From Roseivirga thermotolerans (GTDB lineage Bacteria > Bacteroidota > Bacteroidia > Cytophagales > Cyclobacteriaceae), in NCBI RefSeq assembly GCF_014653175.1, contig NZ_BNAG01000005.1, positions 62,001 to 126,000 of the forward strand: 64,000 nucleotides of DNA, in the 5' to 3' direction. Positions within the stretch are counted from its first letter, which is position 1; every line of letters begins with the position of its first letter. The position numbers and the translations under genes are program-made. Of the stretch, positions 51,171 to 60,213 are shown piece after piece. A model generated the notes under the pieces. That model had not been told where the DNA came from. It saw only the letters and a program-made list of their open reading frames with translations, and did not search any database.

Positions 51171-52004
51171 ATGCGTGCTGTAGTGCTGTTTGGGACATTG
51201 CTATACTTTTTGCTCATGGGTCAATCGCTGGCTCAAGACTTTCAGGTAGTTTCGTTCAATATCCGCTATGGCACCCCCGGAGATGGCGAAAACAAGTGGA
51301 AGAGCCGAAGAGACCGGGTCATGTCTATTTTCAAAAAATACAAAGACGGTATCATTGCCACTCAAGAAGCTCTCCCCCTTCAAATCGATGAGATTTTGGA
51401 TGAGGTTTCGCAGTTAGATGTGGTGTATAGATCCAGAACCATCGATGAAAAAGGCGGAGAATCCAATGCCATTTTTTATAATAAGAAAACCTGGCGGGTC
51501 ATTGAAAGCGAAACCTTTTGGTTCTCTGACACGCCCTCTGAACCTGCCTCTAAAAGTTGGGGCAATACCCTGCCCAGAATAGCCACTTTGGTTGTCATGG
51601 AACACAAACCCTCTGGCAAGAAGCTTCGTCTGCTCAATGCTCATCTCGACCATCGCTCGGACAATAGCCGAGAGCGCAGTACGGAACTACTTCTGAGAAA
51701 GTTAATGACCGAGGTGGCAGAAATGCCAACTATTTTACTTGGCGATTTTAATGAAGAACCAGAGGGTGAGAATATTCTGAGATTAAAAGAATATTTTACC
51801 GATGCCTACTCAGGCAGCGAGTTGGAAGGCTGTACATATCACAATTGGAATGGCGGTAGCCACTGCCCCAGAATCGACTATATTTTTTATCTCAAAAGTG
51901 GGTTGAGACTTAAAGGGTTTGTCATAGACCGGTGGAAAAACAAATTCTTTTACCCCTCAGACCATTACCCCATAGTCGCTAGTTTTGCTTTTGAGCAGCC
52001 TTAG
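51171..52004 (+). CDS. Secreted endonuclease/exonuclease/phosphatase (EEP) family hydrolase
   Basis: A 277-residue protein from the ATG at 51171, which gives a proper signal peptide (MRAVVLFGTLLYFLLMGQSL-AQ). An upstream start at 51144 is less likely. EEP motifs are all present: FQVVSFNIRYGTPGDGENKW, ATQEA, LLNAHLDHRSDNSRERS, ILLGDFNEEPEG, RIDYIF and SDHYPIVASF. These contain the Asn, Glu, His, Asp and final Asp-His pair of the fold. Secreted members include nucleases and sphingomyelinase-like phosphodiesterases; the substrate is undetermined. The stop overlaps the convergent EamA gene by 26 bp. Confidence 0.9.
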   Translation: MRAVVLFGTLLYFLLMGQSLAQDFQVVSFNIRYGTPGDGENKWKSRRDRVMSIFKKYKDGIIATQEALPLQIDEILDEVSQLDVVYRSRTIDEKGGESNAIFYNKKTWRVIESETFWFSDTPSEPASKSWGNTLPRIATLVVMEHKPSGKKLRLLNAHLDHRSDNSRERSTELLLRKLMTEVAEMPTILLGDFNEEPEGENILRLKEYFTDAYSGSELEGCTYHNWNGGSHCPRIDYIFYLKSGLRLKGFVIDRWKNKFFYPSDHYPIVASFAFEQP

Positions 52005-52881
52005 CCTTCTTACGGTTATTGATAAATACCCCTAAAAGTATGGCTGCAATACCTATGATTTGTCCCAAAATAAGCTGCTCCCCATCGAGCAAACCCCATG
52101 TTAGGGCAACAATGGGTATAAGGTAAGTAACCGTGCTGGAAAATATAGGCGTGGTCATTTGCACCAGTTTATTGAAAAGAATGAGAGCCAACGAAGTACT
52201 CATAACTCCCAACAGTGCCACATAACCCAAAGCTCTGACGGCTTCCGGGCCGGAAGCTACTTTATTGGCAAAATCGGCATCGAAAGCCAGGTAAAGACCG
52301 GCCATTGGTCCCACCAAAAGAATACTGACACTGGTGATGACCAGAGGGGTTAAGTCGGCCAGGTAATACTTAATCACATTGAGGTTGGTGCCGTAACAGG
52401 CGGTGGCCAATACAATAAAAAGGGCGTAGAAATTGAATTCGCTCACCTCACCTCCGCTTCCGGCAGTTAACAACACCACAGTACCAATAAACGCCAAAGC
52501 TATGCCCAGGTAGTTGGCGGTGGTAAACTTCTGGCTAAAAAAAACTGCGCCAATGGCGAGGGTAAAGATGGGAGTTAGCCCGTTAAGCACCCCGGTTATT
52601 CCACTATCTAGCCGGGTTTGCCCCAGGGCGAAAAGAAAAGCAGGAATAAAAGTACCCACCATACCTATGAGTAATAAAAGCTTGAGTTGGCGAGCCGAAA
52701 GTTTTCGAATAAGAGGAATACTTATGGGCACCAAAAACAAACAGGCGGCTAAAATGCGTAAAGCTCCTACCTCACCCGGGGCATAAACCTCAAGCCCTCT
52801 TTTAATAAGAATAAAACTGGTACCCCATATTAAGGCCAAAACAATAAGAATAGACCAGGCGGCTACGTTGGTGTTTTTCAT
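51979..52881 (-). CDS. EamA/DMT family transporter
   Basis: A 300-residue membrane protein of ten helices in two EamA repeats (about 5-140 and 150-288). LIWGTSFILIKRGLEVYAPG and GALRILAACLFLVPI are repeat-1 signatures, and ALTWGLLDGEQLILGQIIGI is typical of repeat 2. It is of the drug/metabolite exporter superfamily (RhaT/YdcZ type); the substrate is unknown. ATG at 52881. It shares 26 bp of its 3' end with the convergent EEP gene. Confidence 0.92.
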   Translation of the reverse strand: MKNTNVAAWSILIVLALIWGTSFILIKRGLEVYAPGEVGALRILAACLFLVPISIPLIRKLSARQLKLLLLIGMVGTFIPAFLFALGQTRLDSGITGVLNGLTPIFTLAIGAVFFSQKFTTANYLGIALAFIGTVVLLTAGSGGEVSEFNFYALFIVLATACYGTNLNVIKYYLADLTPLVITSVSILLVGPMAGLYLAFDADFANKVASGPEAVRALGYVALLGVMSTSLALILFNKLVQMTTPIFSSTVTYLIPIVALTWGLLDGEQLILGQIIGIAAILLGVFINNRKKAKAAQKQN

Positions 52882-52992
52882 AGAATGTTAAGAAGCCCAA
52901 ATGTATAGGAATTAGTTCAAGAAATGGAGAGATTTTTCCCCACACTATGGGGCAATCCTGTTCTGCCAAATCCTATACGCTTCGCGTATGTC

Positions 52993-53988
52993 TTACACCA
53001 TCGAATAGGCATCTTCAAACACACTACCTGCTTCGTCTAAAATAGCAAATAACTCATCGGGATTTTCTGACTCAACTAAGCGGGTACGGTAGGGCTTAAA
53101 GTTGGGTATTCCCCTAAAGTAGTTGGTATAATGCCTTCTCATTTCATAAATACCCTGCTTTTCCCCCTTCCACTCCAGTGAAAAATCCAGGTGTTTCTTA
53201 GCGGTTCTCACACGCTCTTCCATAGAAGGAGGGTCTAGTAGTTGGCCCGTCTTCATGAAATGCTTTATCTCATTGAAAATCCACGGATAACCTATGGATG
53301 CCCGACCAATCATGATACCATCTACTCCATATTTTTGCTTGTATTCCAGCGCTTTTTGAGGAGAGTCTATATCGCCATTCCCAAAAATAGGAATGTGGAT
53401 ATCCGGATGATTCTTTACTTCTGCAATCTTGGTCCAATCGGCCACACCTTTGTACATCTGTACCCGTGTTCGGCCATGAATTGTCAGGGCTTTGATGCCT
53501 ACATCTTGCAGTCGCTTAGCCACTTCTACAATTCGGATAGTACTGTCGTCCCAGCCAAGGCGAGTCTTAACCGTTACCGGAAGTTGAACCTGCTTCACTA
53601 TCTCTTCGGTCATTTTCTGCATTTTAGGGATATCGAGCAAAATACCGGCACCGGCACCCTTGCAGGCTACTTTTTTAACCGGACAACCGTAGTTGATATC
53701 GATAATCTCCGGCTGAGCTTCTTCGGCTATGGCCGCAGCCTGCCGCATAGACTCTATCTTATCGCCAAAAATCTGAATACCTATGGGGCGTTCATAGTCA
53801 TAAATGTCCAGCTTCTGCACACTCTTCTCTGCGTTTCTAATAAGCCCCTCCGAAGAAATAAATTCCGTATACATAAGGTCGGCCCCATTTTCTTTGCAAA
53901 CCGCCCTAAATGGCGGGTCGCTCACATCTTCCATGGGGGCCAACAGCAACGGAAATTCTCCAACCTCTATGTTTCCTATCCTTACCAA
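52993..53988 (-). CDS. dusB: tRNA-dihydrouridine synthase (DusB type)
   Basis: A 331-residue TIM-barrel flavoprotein. LLLAPMEDVSDPPFRAVCKE begins the FMN site. IDINYGCPVKKVACKGAGAG places the catalytic Cys (in VACKG), and VKTRLGWDD, TIHGRTR, GNGDIDSPQKA and IMIGRASIGYPWIF are further FMN/tRNA motifs. It reduces uridine to dihydrouridine in tRNA D-loops. The KVACKGAGAG pattern fits the DusB subfamily. Divergent from the CPBP gene by 35 bp. Confidence 0.93.
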   Translation of the reverse strand: MVRIGNIEVGEFPLLLAPMEDVSDPPFRAVCKENGADLMYTEFISSEGLIRNAEKSVQKLDIYDYERPIGIQIFGDKIESMRQAAAIAEEAQPEIIDINYGCPVKKVACKGAGAGILLDIPKMQKMTEEIVKQVQLPVTVKTRLGWDDSTIRIVEVAKRLQDVGIKALTIHGRTRVQMYKGVADWTKIAEVKNHPDIHIPIFGNGDIDSPQKALEYKQKYGVDGIMIGRASIGYPWIFNEIKHFMKTGQLLDPPSMEERVRTAKKHLDFSLEWKGEKQGIYEMRRHYTNYFRGIPNFKPYRTRLVESENPDELFAILDEAGSVFEDAYSMV

Positions 53989-54023
53989 GTCCTATTCAAA
54001 TTTTCGCGTAAATTTACGCCATT

Positions 54024-54971
54024 ATGACGAGACTTGACAATGGCATAGACCTAACTGGCGGAAGAACTGAAAGTAGTTCCTTTTTAATCCTTCTCGGTTT
54101 GTTGGCAGCCGGCTTTTTTGTAGGTCAGTTTGTTGGTGGTTTAGTTGGGGCAATTCTGGCCCTAATCAACGGCATGGGGCTGGATGAATTCCAGAAGAAC
54201 CCCGAGATTATGTTCGATTACCTGAGCCTGATAGAAGTATTGAGTACCCAAATACTTTACACGCTGGTCTTTACCTTTCTGGTACCCTGGTTTTACATAA
54301 AGATTTTTGCCGAAAAGAAGCTATCGACACTCAGCAATGAGACGAAAGTGAGGCCAATAGCGGTTGTTGTGGTGGTGCTTGCCACATTTACTTTTATGGT
54401 AGTAAACTCCTATTTCATTGAGTGGAACCAGAACATTAAGTTTCCGGAGTTTATGTCGGGCTTTGAAAAGTGGGCTCGCGAAACAGAAGACCAACTGGCC
54501 AAAGCCACTGAAAAATTCACCACTTTCAACAATTTTGGCGAGTTCCTATTCGGTTTTATTGCCATAGCCCTACTTCCGGGAATTGGTGAAGAGCTGCTGT
54601 TCAGAGGTTTGTTACAAAACAGTCTTCAACGCCTCTCTAAAAACAAACATTTGGCAATTTGGCTATCGGCCCTCTTGTTTAGTGCCATTCACCTTCAATT
54701 CTATGGCTTGGTACCGCGCATGCTATTGGGTGCCTTGTTTGGGTATTTTTATGTGTGGTCGGGCAATATCTGGTACCCCATAATTGGACACATCGCCAAT
54801 AACGGTATTCAGGTAATTTTGGTCTACACCGCTCAGGTTTCAGGTGCAGAGATCATTCTGGATGATTCAGAGACCATCCCAGTTGTAGGACAAATTGTAG
54901 CCGTTGTGTTCTTTATTGTCCTCATGTTTTTCTTTAGAAATGAGTATCTTAGACCAAAACGATTGGAGTGA
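54024..54971 (+). CDS. CPBP (CAAX protease/YdiL) family intramembrane metalloprotease
   Basis: A 315-residue membrane protein with about eight helices. The C-terminal CPBP domain has the metal motifs GIGEELLFRGLLQNSL (EExxxR), SAIHLQFYGLVPRMLLGALF (FxxxH-like) and PIIGHIANN. Family members include Rce1-like proteases and bacteriocin-immunity proteins. First gene of a coupled run with the DUF2007 gene (4-bp overlap) and cdsA (8-bp overlap). Confidence 0.92.
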   Translation: MTRLDNGIDLTGGRTESSSFLILLGLLAAGFFVGQFVGGLVGAILALINGMGLDEFQKNPEIMFDYLSLIEVLSTQILYTLVFTFLVPWFYIKIFAEKKLSTLSNETKVRPIAVVVVVLATFTFMVVNSYFIEWNQNIKFPEFMSGFEKWARETEDQLAKATEKFTTFNNFGEFLFGFIAIALLPGIGEELLFRGLLQNSLQRLSKNKHLAIWLSALLFSAIHLQFYGLVPRMLLGALFGYFYVWSGNIWYPIIGHIANNGIQVILVYTAQVSGAEIILDDSETIPVVGQIVAVVFFIVLMFFFRNEYLRPKRLE

Positions 54972-55180
54972 GTAACTGGCAAACGGTTTATAGCACAACA
55001 TTGCCTCACCAGGCCGAAATTGTGAAAGATTTGTTAATTAATGCCGGACTAGCAGCCATCGTTTTCAATCTTCAGGATCATTCTTACCGCATTGGTTCGC
55101 TTGAAGTAAAGGTTAAACGAGAAGATGTTTTGCGAGCCATCAAACTGATCAACGAAGATATAAGCTTCAGTCATGAGTAA
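54968..55180 (+). CDS. DUF2007 domain protein
   Basis: A 70-residue protein with a GTG start in the stop of the CPBP gene. MSNWQTVYSTTLPHQAEIVK, then DLLINAGLAAIVFN and GSLEVKVKREDVLRAIKLIN follow the DUF2007 pattern (a small ferredoxin-like fold sometimes called 'putative signal transducing protein'). Role unknown. It overlaps cdsA by 8 bp. Confidence 0.85.
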   Translation: MSNWQTVYSTTLPHQAEIVKDLLINAGLAAIVFNLQDHSYRIGSLEVKVKREDVLRAIKLINEDISFSHE

Positions 55181-55985
55181 TTTATTGCAGCGTATTATTA
55201 CTGCCTTTATTGGTGTTGCCGGCATAATTGCTGCCATCGCATACTCTCCTTATGGATTTGCTATAGTCTTTGCCCTGCTCATGTTGGCTTGCCTCAAGGA
55301 GTTCTATGGTTTAGCCAAAAAGGATGGGAAAAGCCCTTATGAAATTTGGGGCTTAGGTTTGGCACTGGCTCTTTTTAGCGGACTTTTTGCCTTCTATCAG
55401 TTTAACCTTTCGGCCGAATATTTCTGGTTTTTGCCGGCCCTTTTTGCCATTGCCTTTATTTACCCGCTACAGACCATCAAAACATCTCATGCCATTAACT
55501 GCCTGGCCATTTCCATATTGGGTTTTGTGTATATAGCCTTTCCGTTTTCGTTGGTCAACGCCATAGCCTACATTGAAGGCGCCTATGCTTATCCGTTGGT
55601 TTTGGGCATTCTGTTTTTGCAGTGGGCCACCGACACCGGAGCTTTTTTTGCCGGAAGATCACTCGGCAAGCGAAAGCTTTTTGAGAAGGTTTCGCCCAAT
55701 AAAACATGGGAGGGAGCCATGGGTGGCCTGGCTCTGGCCCTGGTTATTGCCTATTGTCTGCATCAGCTCTTCGGAATCATAAGCCTCTACGAATGGTTTG
55801 GACTGGCACTCATTACGGCAGTATTTGGCATATTGGGCGACCTGGTGGAGTCTCTTTTTAAAAGAACATTGGCCATAAAAGACTCTGGACGCATATTGCC
55901 GGGGCATGGTGGTTTTCTCGATAGGTTTGATGGGCTGCTGCTTTCTTTACCGTTCACTACCGCCTACCTTCACTTCATACTTTAA
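55173..55985 (+). CDS. cdsA: Phosphatidate cytidylyltransferase
   Basis: A 270-residue membrane enzyme with about eight helices. The CTP-transferase signature is complete: LFKRTLAIKDSGRILPGHGG and FLDRFDG, preceded by SPNKTWEGAMGGLALAL. It makes CDP-diacylglycerol from phosphatidic acid and CTP, the precursor of all bacterial phospholipids. It is linked to the DUF2007/CPBP genes by overlaps and followed by gdhA and a phosphatidylserine decarboxylase gene, which uses a product of the same pathway. Confidence 0.95.
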   Translation: MSNLLQRIITAFIGVAGIIAAIAYSPYGFAIVFALLMLACLKEFYGLAKKDGKSPYEIWGLGLALALFSGLFAFYQFNLSAEYFWFLPALFAIAFIYPLQTIKTSHAINCLAISILGFVYIAFPFSLVNAIAYIEGAYAYPLVLGILFLQWATDTGAFFAGRSLGKRKLFEKVSPNKTWEGAMGGLALALVIAYCLHQLFGIISLYEWFGLALITAVFGILGDLVESLFKRTLAIKDSGRILPGHGGFLDRFDGLLLSLPFTTAYLHFIL

Positions 55986-56069
55986 TTCGAAAAATAAGGG
56001 CAATTCTGTTGGACATATTCGGTTAAAATTTCCTTAATTTTGACCCGTCTTAAACAACAAATACTCCCT

Positions 56070-57347
56070 ATGGGTTACATAGAACCGGCTCCCATAAAGG
56101 ATAAATCCAATCCTTTTGAGTCAATGATGTCCAGGTTCAATATTGCAGCCGAGGTGCTGGGACTGGACGAACAAGTTTACAACGTATTAAAGTCACCCTC
56201 AAAGCAAGTATCTGTTTCACTGCCGATCACTATGGACGATGGCTCCATTAAAGTGTTTGAAGGTCACCGTGTGATCCACTCGAACATTCTTGGGCCTTCT
56301 AAAGGTGGTATTCGCTATGCAATGGATGTACACTTGGATGAGGTAAAGGCGCTAGCCGCCTGGATGACCTGGAAATGTGCTGTAGTGGACATACCCTACG
56401 GTGGTGCCAAAGGAGGCATTAAGTGCAACCCAAGGCAAATGTCGGCCGGAGAAATTGAACGATTGACCCGCGCTTATACGCAAGCAATGACTGGTGTTTT
56501 TGGTCCAGACCGGGACATTCCTGCCCCAGATATGGGTACCGGACCAAGAGAAATGGCCTGGCTGATGGATGAGTACTCACGCTCTATGGGAACCACAGTC
56601 AATGCCGTTGTAACCGGTAAACCGCTTGTACTAGGAGGCTCTTTAGGTAGAGTGGAAGCCACCGGACGCGGAGTAATGGTTTCGGCCCTTGCCGCCATGG
56701 AGAAGCTAAAAATCAACCCTTATCATGCCAATATTGCTGTTCAAGGATTTGGCAACGTAGGTTCATTTGCGGCCTTGTTGCTTGCCGAAAGAGGCTGTAC
56801 TGTTGTAGCAGTGAGCGATATTTCCGGTGCTTACTACAACGAGAAAGGAATTGACATTAAGAAAGCCATTGAGTACCGCGACAACAACAAGGGCTCTTTG
56901 GAAGGTTGGGATGGTGCCGAATTGATGGCCGATGCCGAGGAACTTCTCTTACTTGACGTGGACGTATTGGTGCCAGCAGCTGTCGAAGATGTAATTCATT
57001 CGGGCAACGTAGATAAAATTAAAGCTAAGCTGATTGTTGAAGGTGCTAATGGACCTACTTCTGCAGAGGCCGACCGCGTAATCAACGAAAAGGGAATTAT
57101 GGCTGTGCCCGATATTCTGGCAAATGCCGGAGGGGTTACAGTATCTTACTTTGAGTGGGTACAGAACCGATTGGGATATAAGTGGACTCGTGAGCGTGTA
57201 AACAGAAGATCTGACAGAATTATGAAAGATGCCTTCGATAAAGTTTACCAAGCTTCGCAAAAATACGACATCCCAATGCGTATAGCCGCTTATGTGGTAG
57301 CCATAGACAAGGTAGCTGAAACCTATAAGTTCAGAGGAGGATTTTAA
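56070..57347 (+). CDS. Glu/Leu/Phe/Val dehydrogenase family, glutamate dehydrogenase
   Basis: A 425-residue enzyme from the ATG at 56070 (MGYIEPAPIKDKSNPFES); an upstream TTG at 56040 is less likely. Domain I has FEGHRVIHSNILGPSKGGIR, WMTWKCAVVDIPYGGAKGGI (catalytic Lys) and DIPAPDMGTG. Domain II is a Rossmann fold (VAVQGFGNVGSFAAL-type: IAVQGFGNVGSFAA). VSYFEWVQN is also diagnostic. It is of the hexameric GDH type that interconverts glutamate and 2-oxoglutarate, with NAD(H) preference likely but unproven. Separated by only 4 bp from psd. Confidence 0.93.
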   Translation: MGYIEPAPIKDKSNPFESMMSRFNIAAEVLGLDEQVYNVLKSPSKQVSVSLPITMDDGSIKVFEGHRVIHSNILGPSKGGIRYAMDVHLDEVKALAAWMTWKCAVVDIPYGGAKGGIKCNPRQMSAGEIERLTRAYTQAMTGVFGPDRDIPAPDMGTGPREMAWLMDEYSRSMGTTVNAVVTGKPLVLGGSLGRVEATGRGVMVSALAAMEKLKINPYHANIAVQGFGNVGSFAALLLAERGCTVVAVSDISGAYYNEKGIDIKKAIEYRDNNKGSLEGWDGAELMADAEELLLLDVDVLVPAAVEDVIHSGNVDKIKAKLIVEGANGPTSAEADRVINEKGIMAVPDILANAGGVTVSYFEWVQNRLGYKWTRERVNRRSDRIMKDAFDKVYQASQKYDIPMRIAAYVVAIDKVAETYKFRGGF

Positions 57348-57351
57348 TCTT

Positions 57352-58014
57352 ATGAAAATACACAAAGAAGGAAGAGGATTCTTAACGATCCTCTTCTTCG
57401 TTTTATTGGTATTGAACGCGACTGTTCTTTACCTTATTCAGGCCGCTCCTGCCATAGCAATTATTGTGGGTGGCATATCCTTAGTTGTTTTCCTTTTTTT
57501 CCTGCAGTTCTTCAGAGACCCTGCACGAAAGGTAGAACTCAATGAGAAGCACGTACTTGCCCCGGCCGATGGTAAGGTGGTAGTAATTGAAACCACTACA
57601 GAAGATGAATACTTTAAAGGCAAGGAGCGCTTACAAGTGTCTATTTTTATGTCGCCTTTGAACGTGCACGTGAACCGAAACCCGGTAACAGGATTGGTGA
57701 AATACTTTAAATACCATCCGGGCAAATACCTGGTGGCATGGCACCCCAAATCAAGCACAGAAAACGAAAGAACCACCATTGTGTACCAAATCCACAAAAA
57801 CGTAGAGATACTCATCAGGCAAGTAGCCGGAGCTGCCGCCAGACGTATTAAGTGGTATTTGCATGAAGGCGACAGCGTGATTCAGGGCCGGGAATTTGGC
57901 TTTATCAAGTTCGGGTCGAGAGTGGATATTTTCCTTCCGCTTGATGCTGAAATTAAAGTAACCAATGGTCAGATTACCAAAGGTGGCCAGACGGTTATCG
58001 CAGAGCTGAAATAG
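57352..58014 (+). CDS. psd: Phosphatidylserine decarboxylase family protein (short type)
   Basis: A 220-residue enzyme. Two N-terminal membrane helices are followed by FRDPARKVELNEKHVLAPAD and GKVVVIE, then IFMSPLNVHVNRNPVTGLV. Near the C-terminus FIKFGSRVDIFLP contains the GS site for self-cleavage that would yield the pyruvoyl cofactor on the new alpha chain. This short form (about 200-220 residues) is common in Bacteroidota. It makes phosphatidylethanolamine. A neighbouring pssA is not seen in the window. Confidence 0.92.
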   Translation: MKIHKEGRGFLTILFFVLLVLNATVLYLIQAAPAIAIIVGGISLVVFLFFLQFFRDPARKVELNEKHVLAPADGKVVVIETTTEDEYFKGKERLQVSIFMSPLNVHVNRNPVTGLVKYFKYHPGKYLVAWHPKSSTENERTTIVYQIHKNVEILIRQVAGAAARRIKWYLHEGDSVIQGREFGFIKFGSRVDIFLPLDAEIKVTNGQITKGGQTVIAELK

Positions 58015-58111
58015 TTTCTCGTCACCTTATTAACTTCGCTAAATTTTCTGATGACTTGTGGGGCATGGAGTCAGTCATTGTTGGTCAAAAACGGGAGTGA
58101 AAGGGGGAAGC

Positions 58112-58564
58112 TCAGTTCTGTAAAACTGGAACTGTCACAAGCCCATCGAAGTTCAACTTTCGAGGCAGCTCATTTTTCAGTGACATTTTATACTTTCTTC
58201 CTCCTTCGGTAACCCAGATCAGTGTATCCGATTCAATTTTCAAAGGATAAATTTCGTCTGACTGATAATAACCTTTGTATTTACCGTCAACAAAGACTAT
58301 TGATCTGCTCACTCCTTTGCAGCTAATTCCTATGCTGGTGTGTGTTGCGAGTATAATAATATTTTGGTCAACTGAAACGATCTCTTCAATTTTCTGGTCA
58401 CAGATTTCAGTTTCGGAAAACAGCACCTCAGGCTGCCCTTTATTGAGGTCATTAATTAACTTTTGGGTTAATGGAGAGAGTTTGGCTTCAATTTTAGCCT
58501 CTTGAGAACAACTCAATGAAAAAAGAGAACAAAAAAGAATAACCGATAGGATAGCACTTCTCAT
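58112..58564 (-). CDS. Hypothetical lipoprotein
   Basis: A 150-residue exported protein. MRSAILSVILFCSLFSLSCS has the lipobox Cys at residue 19. The mature part is strand-rich with two further cysteines (ETEICDQ and GISCKG) that may form a disulfide. It ends FDGLVTVPVLQN. No family recognised. It follows the fRMsr gene by about 11 bp on the same strand and may be co-transcribed. Confidence 0.65.
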   Translation of the reverse strand: MRSAILSVILFCSLFSLSCSQEAKIEAKLSPLTQKLINDLNKGQPEVLFSETEICDQKIEEIVSVDQNIIILATHTSIGISCKGVSRSIVFVDGKYKGYYQSDEIYPLKIESDTLIWVTEGGRKYKMSLKNELPRKLNFDGLVTVPVLQN

Positions 58565-58575
58565 TGAAACAAACG

Positions 58576-59058
58576 TTAAAAAAGCTCTTCAACTATTCTC
58601 ATGAGTTGCTCCAGATACTTCTGGTCTACCGAATCGAAATCGTTCAGTTGGTCAGAGTCTACATCAAGAATCAAAGCTACTTCTCCATTCTTAAAAGCCG
58701 GGAGCACAATTTCAGACTTAGAGTCTGAGCTACAGGCAATGTGCCCCGGAAACTCATCGACATTGGGTACCAAAACCGTTTCGGCCTTGGCCCAGCTAGT
58801 TCCGCACACCCCTTTTCCTTTTCTAATTCGGGTGCAAGCAATTGGCCCCTGAAAAGGCCCCAAAACCAGCTCATTGTCTTTCACCAAATAGAAGCCTACC
58901 CAAAAGAAACCCATGCCATATTTAAGTGCAGAAGCTATATTGGCCAAGTTTGCTGTAAGATCGGGTTCACCGGTTACAAGGGCTTTTATTTGCGGTATAA
59001 GCGTTTGGTATTTTTCTTCTTTCGTTGCGGTGTTATCGATAATAAGCTCTTCTGCCAT
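58576..59058 (-). CDS. Free methionine-(R)-sulfoxide reductase, GAF-domain
   Basis: A 160-residue GAF protein from the ATG at 59058 (MAEELIIDNTA); an ATG at 59079 adds seven residues. GPIACTRIRKGKGVCGTSW and FPGHIACSSDSKSEIVLPAF carry the three Cys of fRMsr (two resolving and one catalytic, at ACTRI, GVCG and HIAC). The enzyme reduces free Met-R-sulfoxide, repairing oxidative damage. Cytosolic. Confidence 0.9.
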   Translation of the reverse strand: MAEELIIDNTATKEEKYQTLIPQIKALVTGEPDLTANLANIASALKYGMGFFWVGFYLVKDNELVLGPFQGPIACTRIRKGKGVCGTSWAKAETVLVPNVDEFPGHIACSSDSKSEIVLPAFKNGEVALILDVDSDQLNDFDSVDQKYLEQLMRIVEELF

Positions 59059-59151
59059 GGCATTTAAAATTGAATGCAAAGGTAACTGAGAGAATGGAAT
59101 TTCGGTTCAGAATTAAGGTTCAATGCTGGAAAAGTTCAGTCGGGCGTCAGT

Positions 59152-60213
59152 TTATCGATTCCGGTAAACCTTCAATTCATCGCCTGTTATATTGGATTCT
59201 GCAATAGGCTGACCGGAGAATCTGGGAGCCTCAATGCCTGTTCCAAAGTTCATAGCTGATGTAAAAACCCTGGCTTCATCCCATAAATCGGCATTTATGA
59301 AGGCATTTAAAACAGCCGCTCCCCCTTCCACAATAACCGACTGTATTCTTCGCTCACCCAGGTCTTGAAGTAGGGATTCCAGAAATTGCTCCTCATCTAA
59401 CTTTATCCATTCTATATTCTCTTTGTTGCCAGTCTTTTGACAGTTATAAATGAGAGTAGGAATGGAGCCATCAAAAAGTTGAAGTGCATTATCCAGCCTC
59501 AGTTTCCGATCAATGACAATCCGTATGGGGTTGGCCCCCACCCAACTTCTCACATTTAGGTTTGGGTTGTCATACAAAGCTGTTCCCGGGCCCACCAGAA
59601 TGGCATCTTCTTCGGCTCTCCACTGGTGTACAAGGCTACGGGAATATGTGTTGCTAATCCACTTCGAATCGTAATTCTGACGAGCAATGTAACCATCGCG
59701 TGTCTGAGCCCACTTGAGTATAACATATGGTCGGTTTTTCTCTATGAGTGTAAAAAACCTAATGTTCTGTTCCCATGCCTCACTTTGCAGGCAGCCGGTT
59801 TCTACCTGAATTCCGGCAGCTTTCATTCTGTCAATGCCTTGTCCGCCTACGAGTGGGTTAGAATCAACAACGGCAATTACAACCCGCTTCACTTTCATAC
59901 TGATAAGCAGATCAGCACATGGCGGTGTTTTACCATGGTGGGCGCAAGGTTCCAGGGTAACGTAGCACGTAGATTCAGGCAAAAGGCTTTTATCGGCCAC
60001 TGAGTTAATGGCATTCACTTCAGCATGGGCCTCACCATACTTTCTGTGCCATCCTTCACCAATAATCTTGGCGTTATGGGTAATTACGCACCCCACCATA
60101 GGGTTGGGACTCACCCTTCCACGGCCATAAGCGGCCAGGTCAAGTGCCCGTTGCATAAAGCGAATATCGTCTGCACTAAAGTGGGAAGTGATATTTGCTT
60201 TACTTTGTATCAT
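59152..60213 (-). CDS. ribD: Bifunctional diaminohydroxyphosphoribosylaminopyrimidine deaminase / reductase
   Basis: A 353-residue riboflavin-pathway enzyme. The N-terminal deaminase has zinc ligands in GEAHAEVNAI and TCYVTLEPCAHHGKTPPCAD. The reductase domain from about 150 has PYVILKWAQTRDGYIA, DAILVGPGTALYDNPNLNVR and SVIVEGGAAVLNAFI. The ATG at 60213 is the only nearby start that leaves SADDIRFMQRALDLA intact. It overlaps the prmC start codon on the other strand within CATG. Confidence 0.94.
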   Translation of the reverse strand: MIQSKANITSHFSADDIRFMQRALDLAAYGRGRVSPNPMVGCVITHNAKIIGEGWHRKYGEAHAEVNAINSVADKSLLPESTCYVTLEPCAHHGKTPPCADLLISMKVKRVVIAVVDSNPLVGGQGIDRMKAAGIQVETGCLQSEAWEQNIRFFTLIEKNRPYVILKWAQTRDGYIARQNYDSKWISNTYSRSLVHQWRAEEDAILVGPGTALYDNPNLNVRSWVGANPIRIVIDRKLRLDNALQLFDGSIPTLIYNCQKTGNKENIEWIKLDEEQFLESLLQDLGERRIQSVIVEGGAAVLNAFINADLWDEARVFTSAMNFGTGIEAPRFSGQPIAESNITGDELKVYRNR

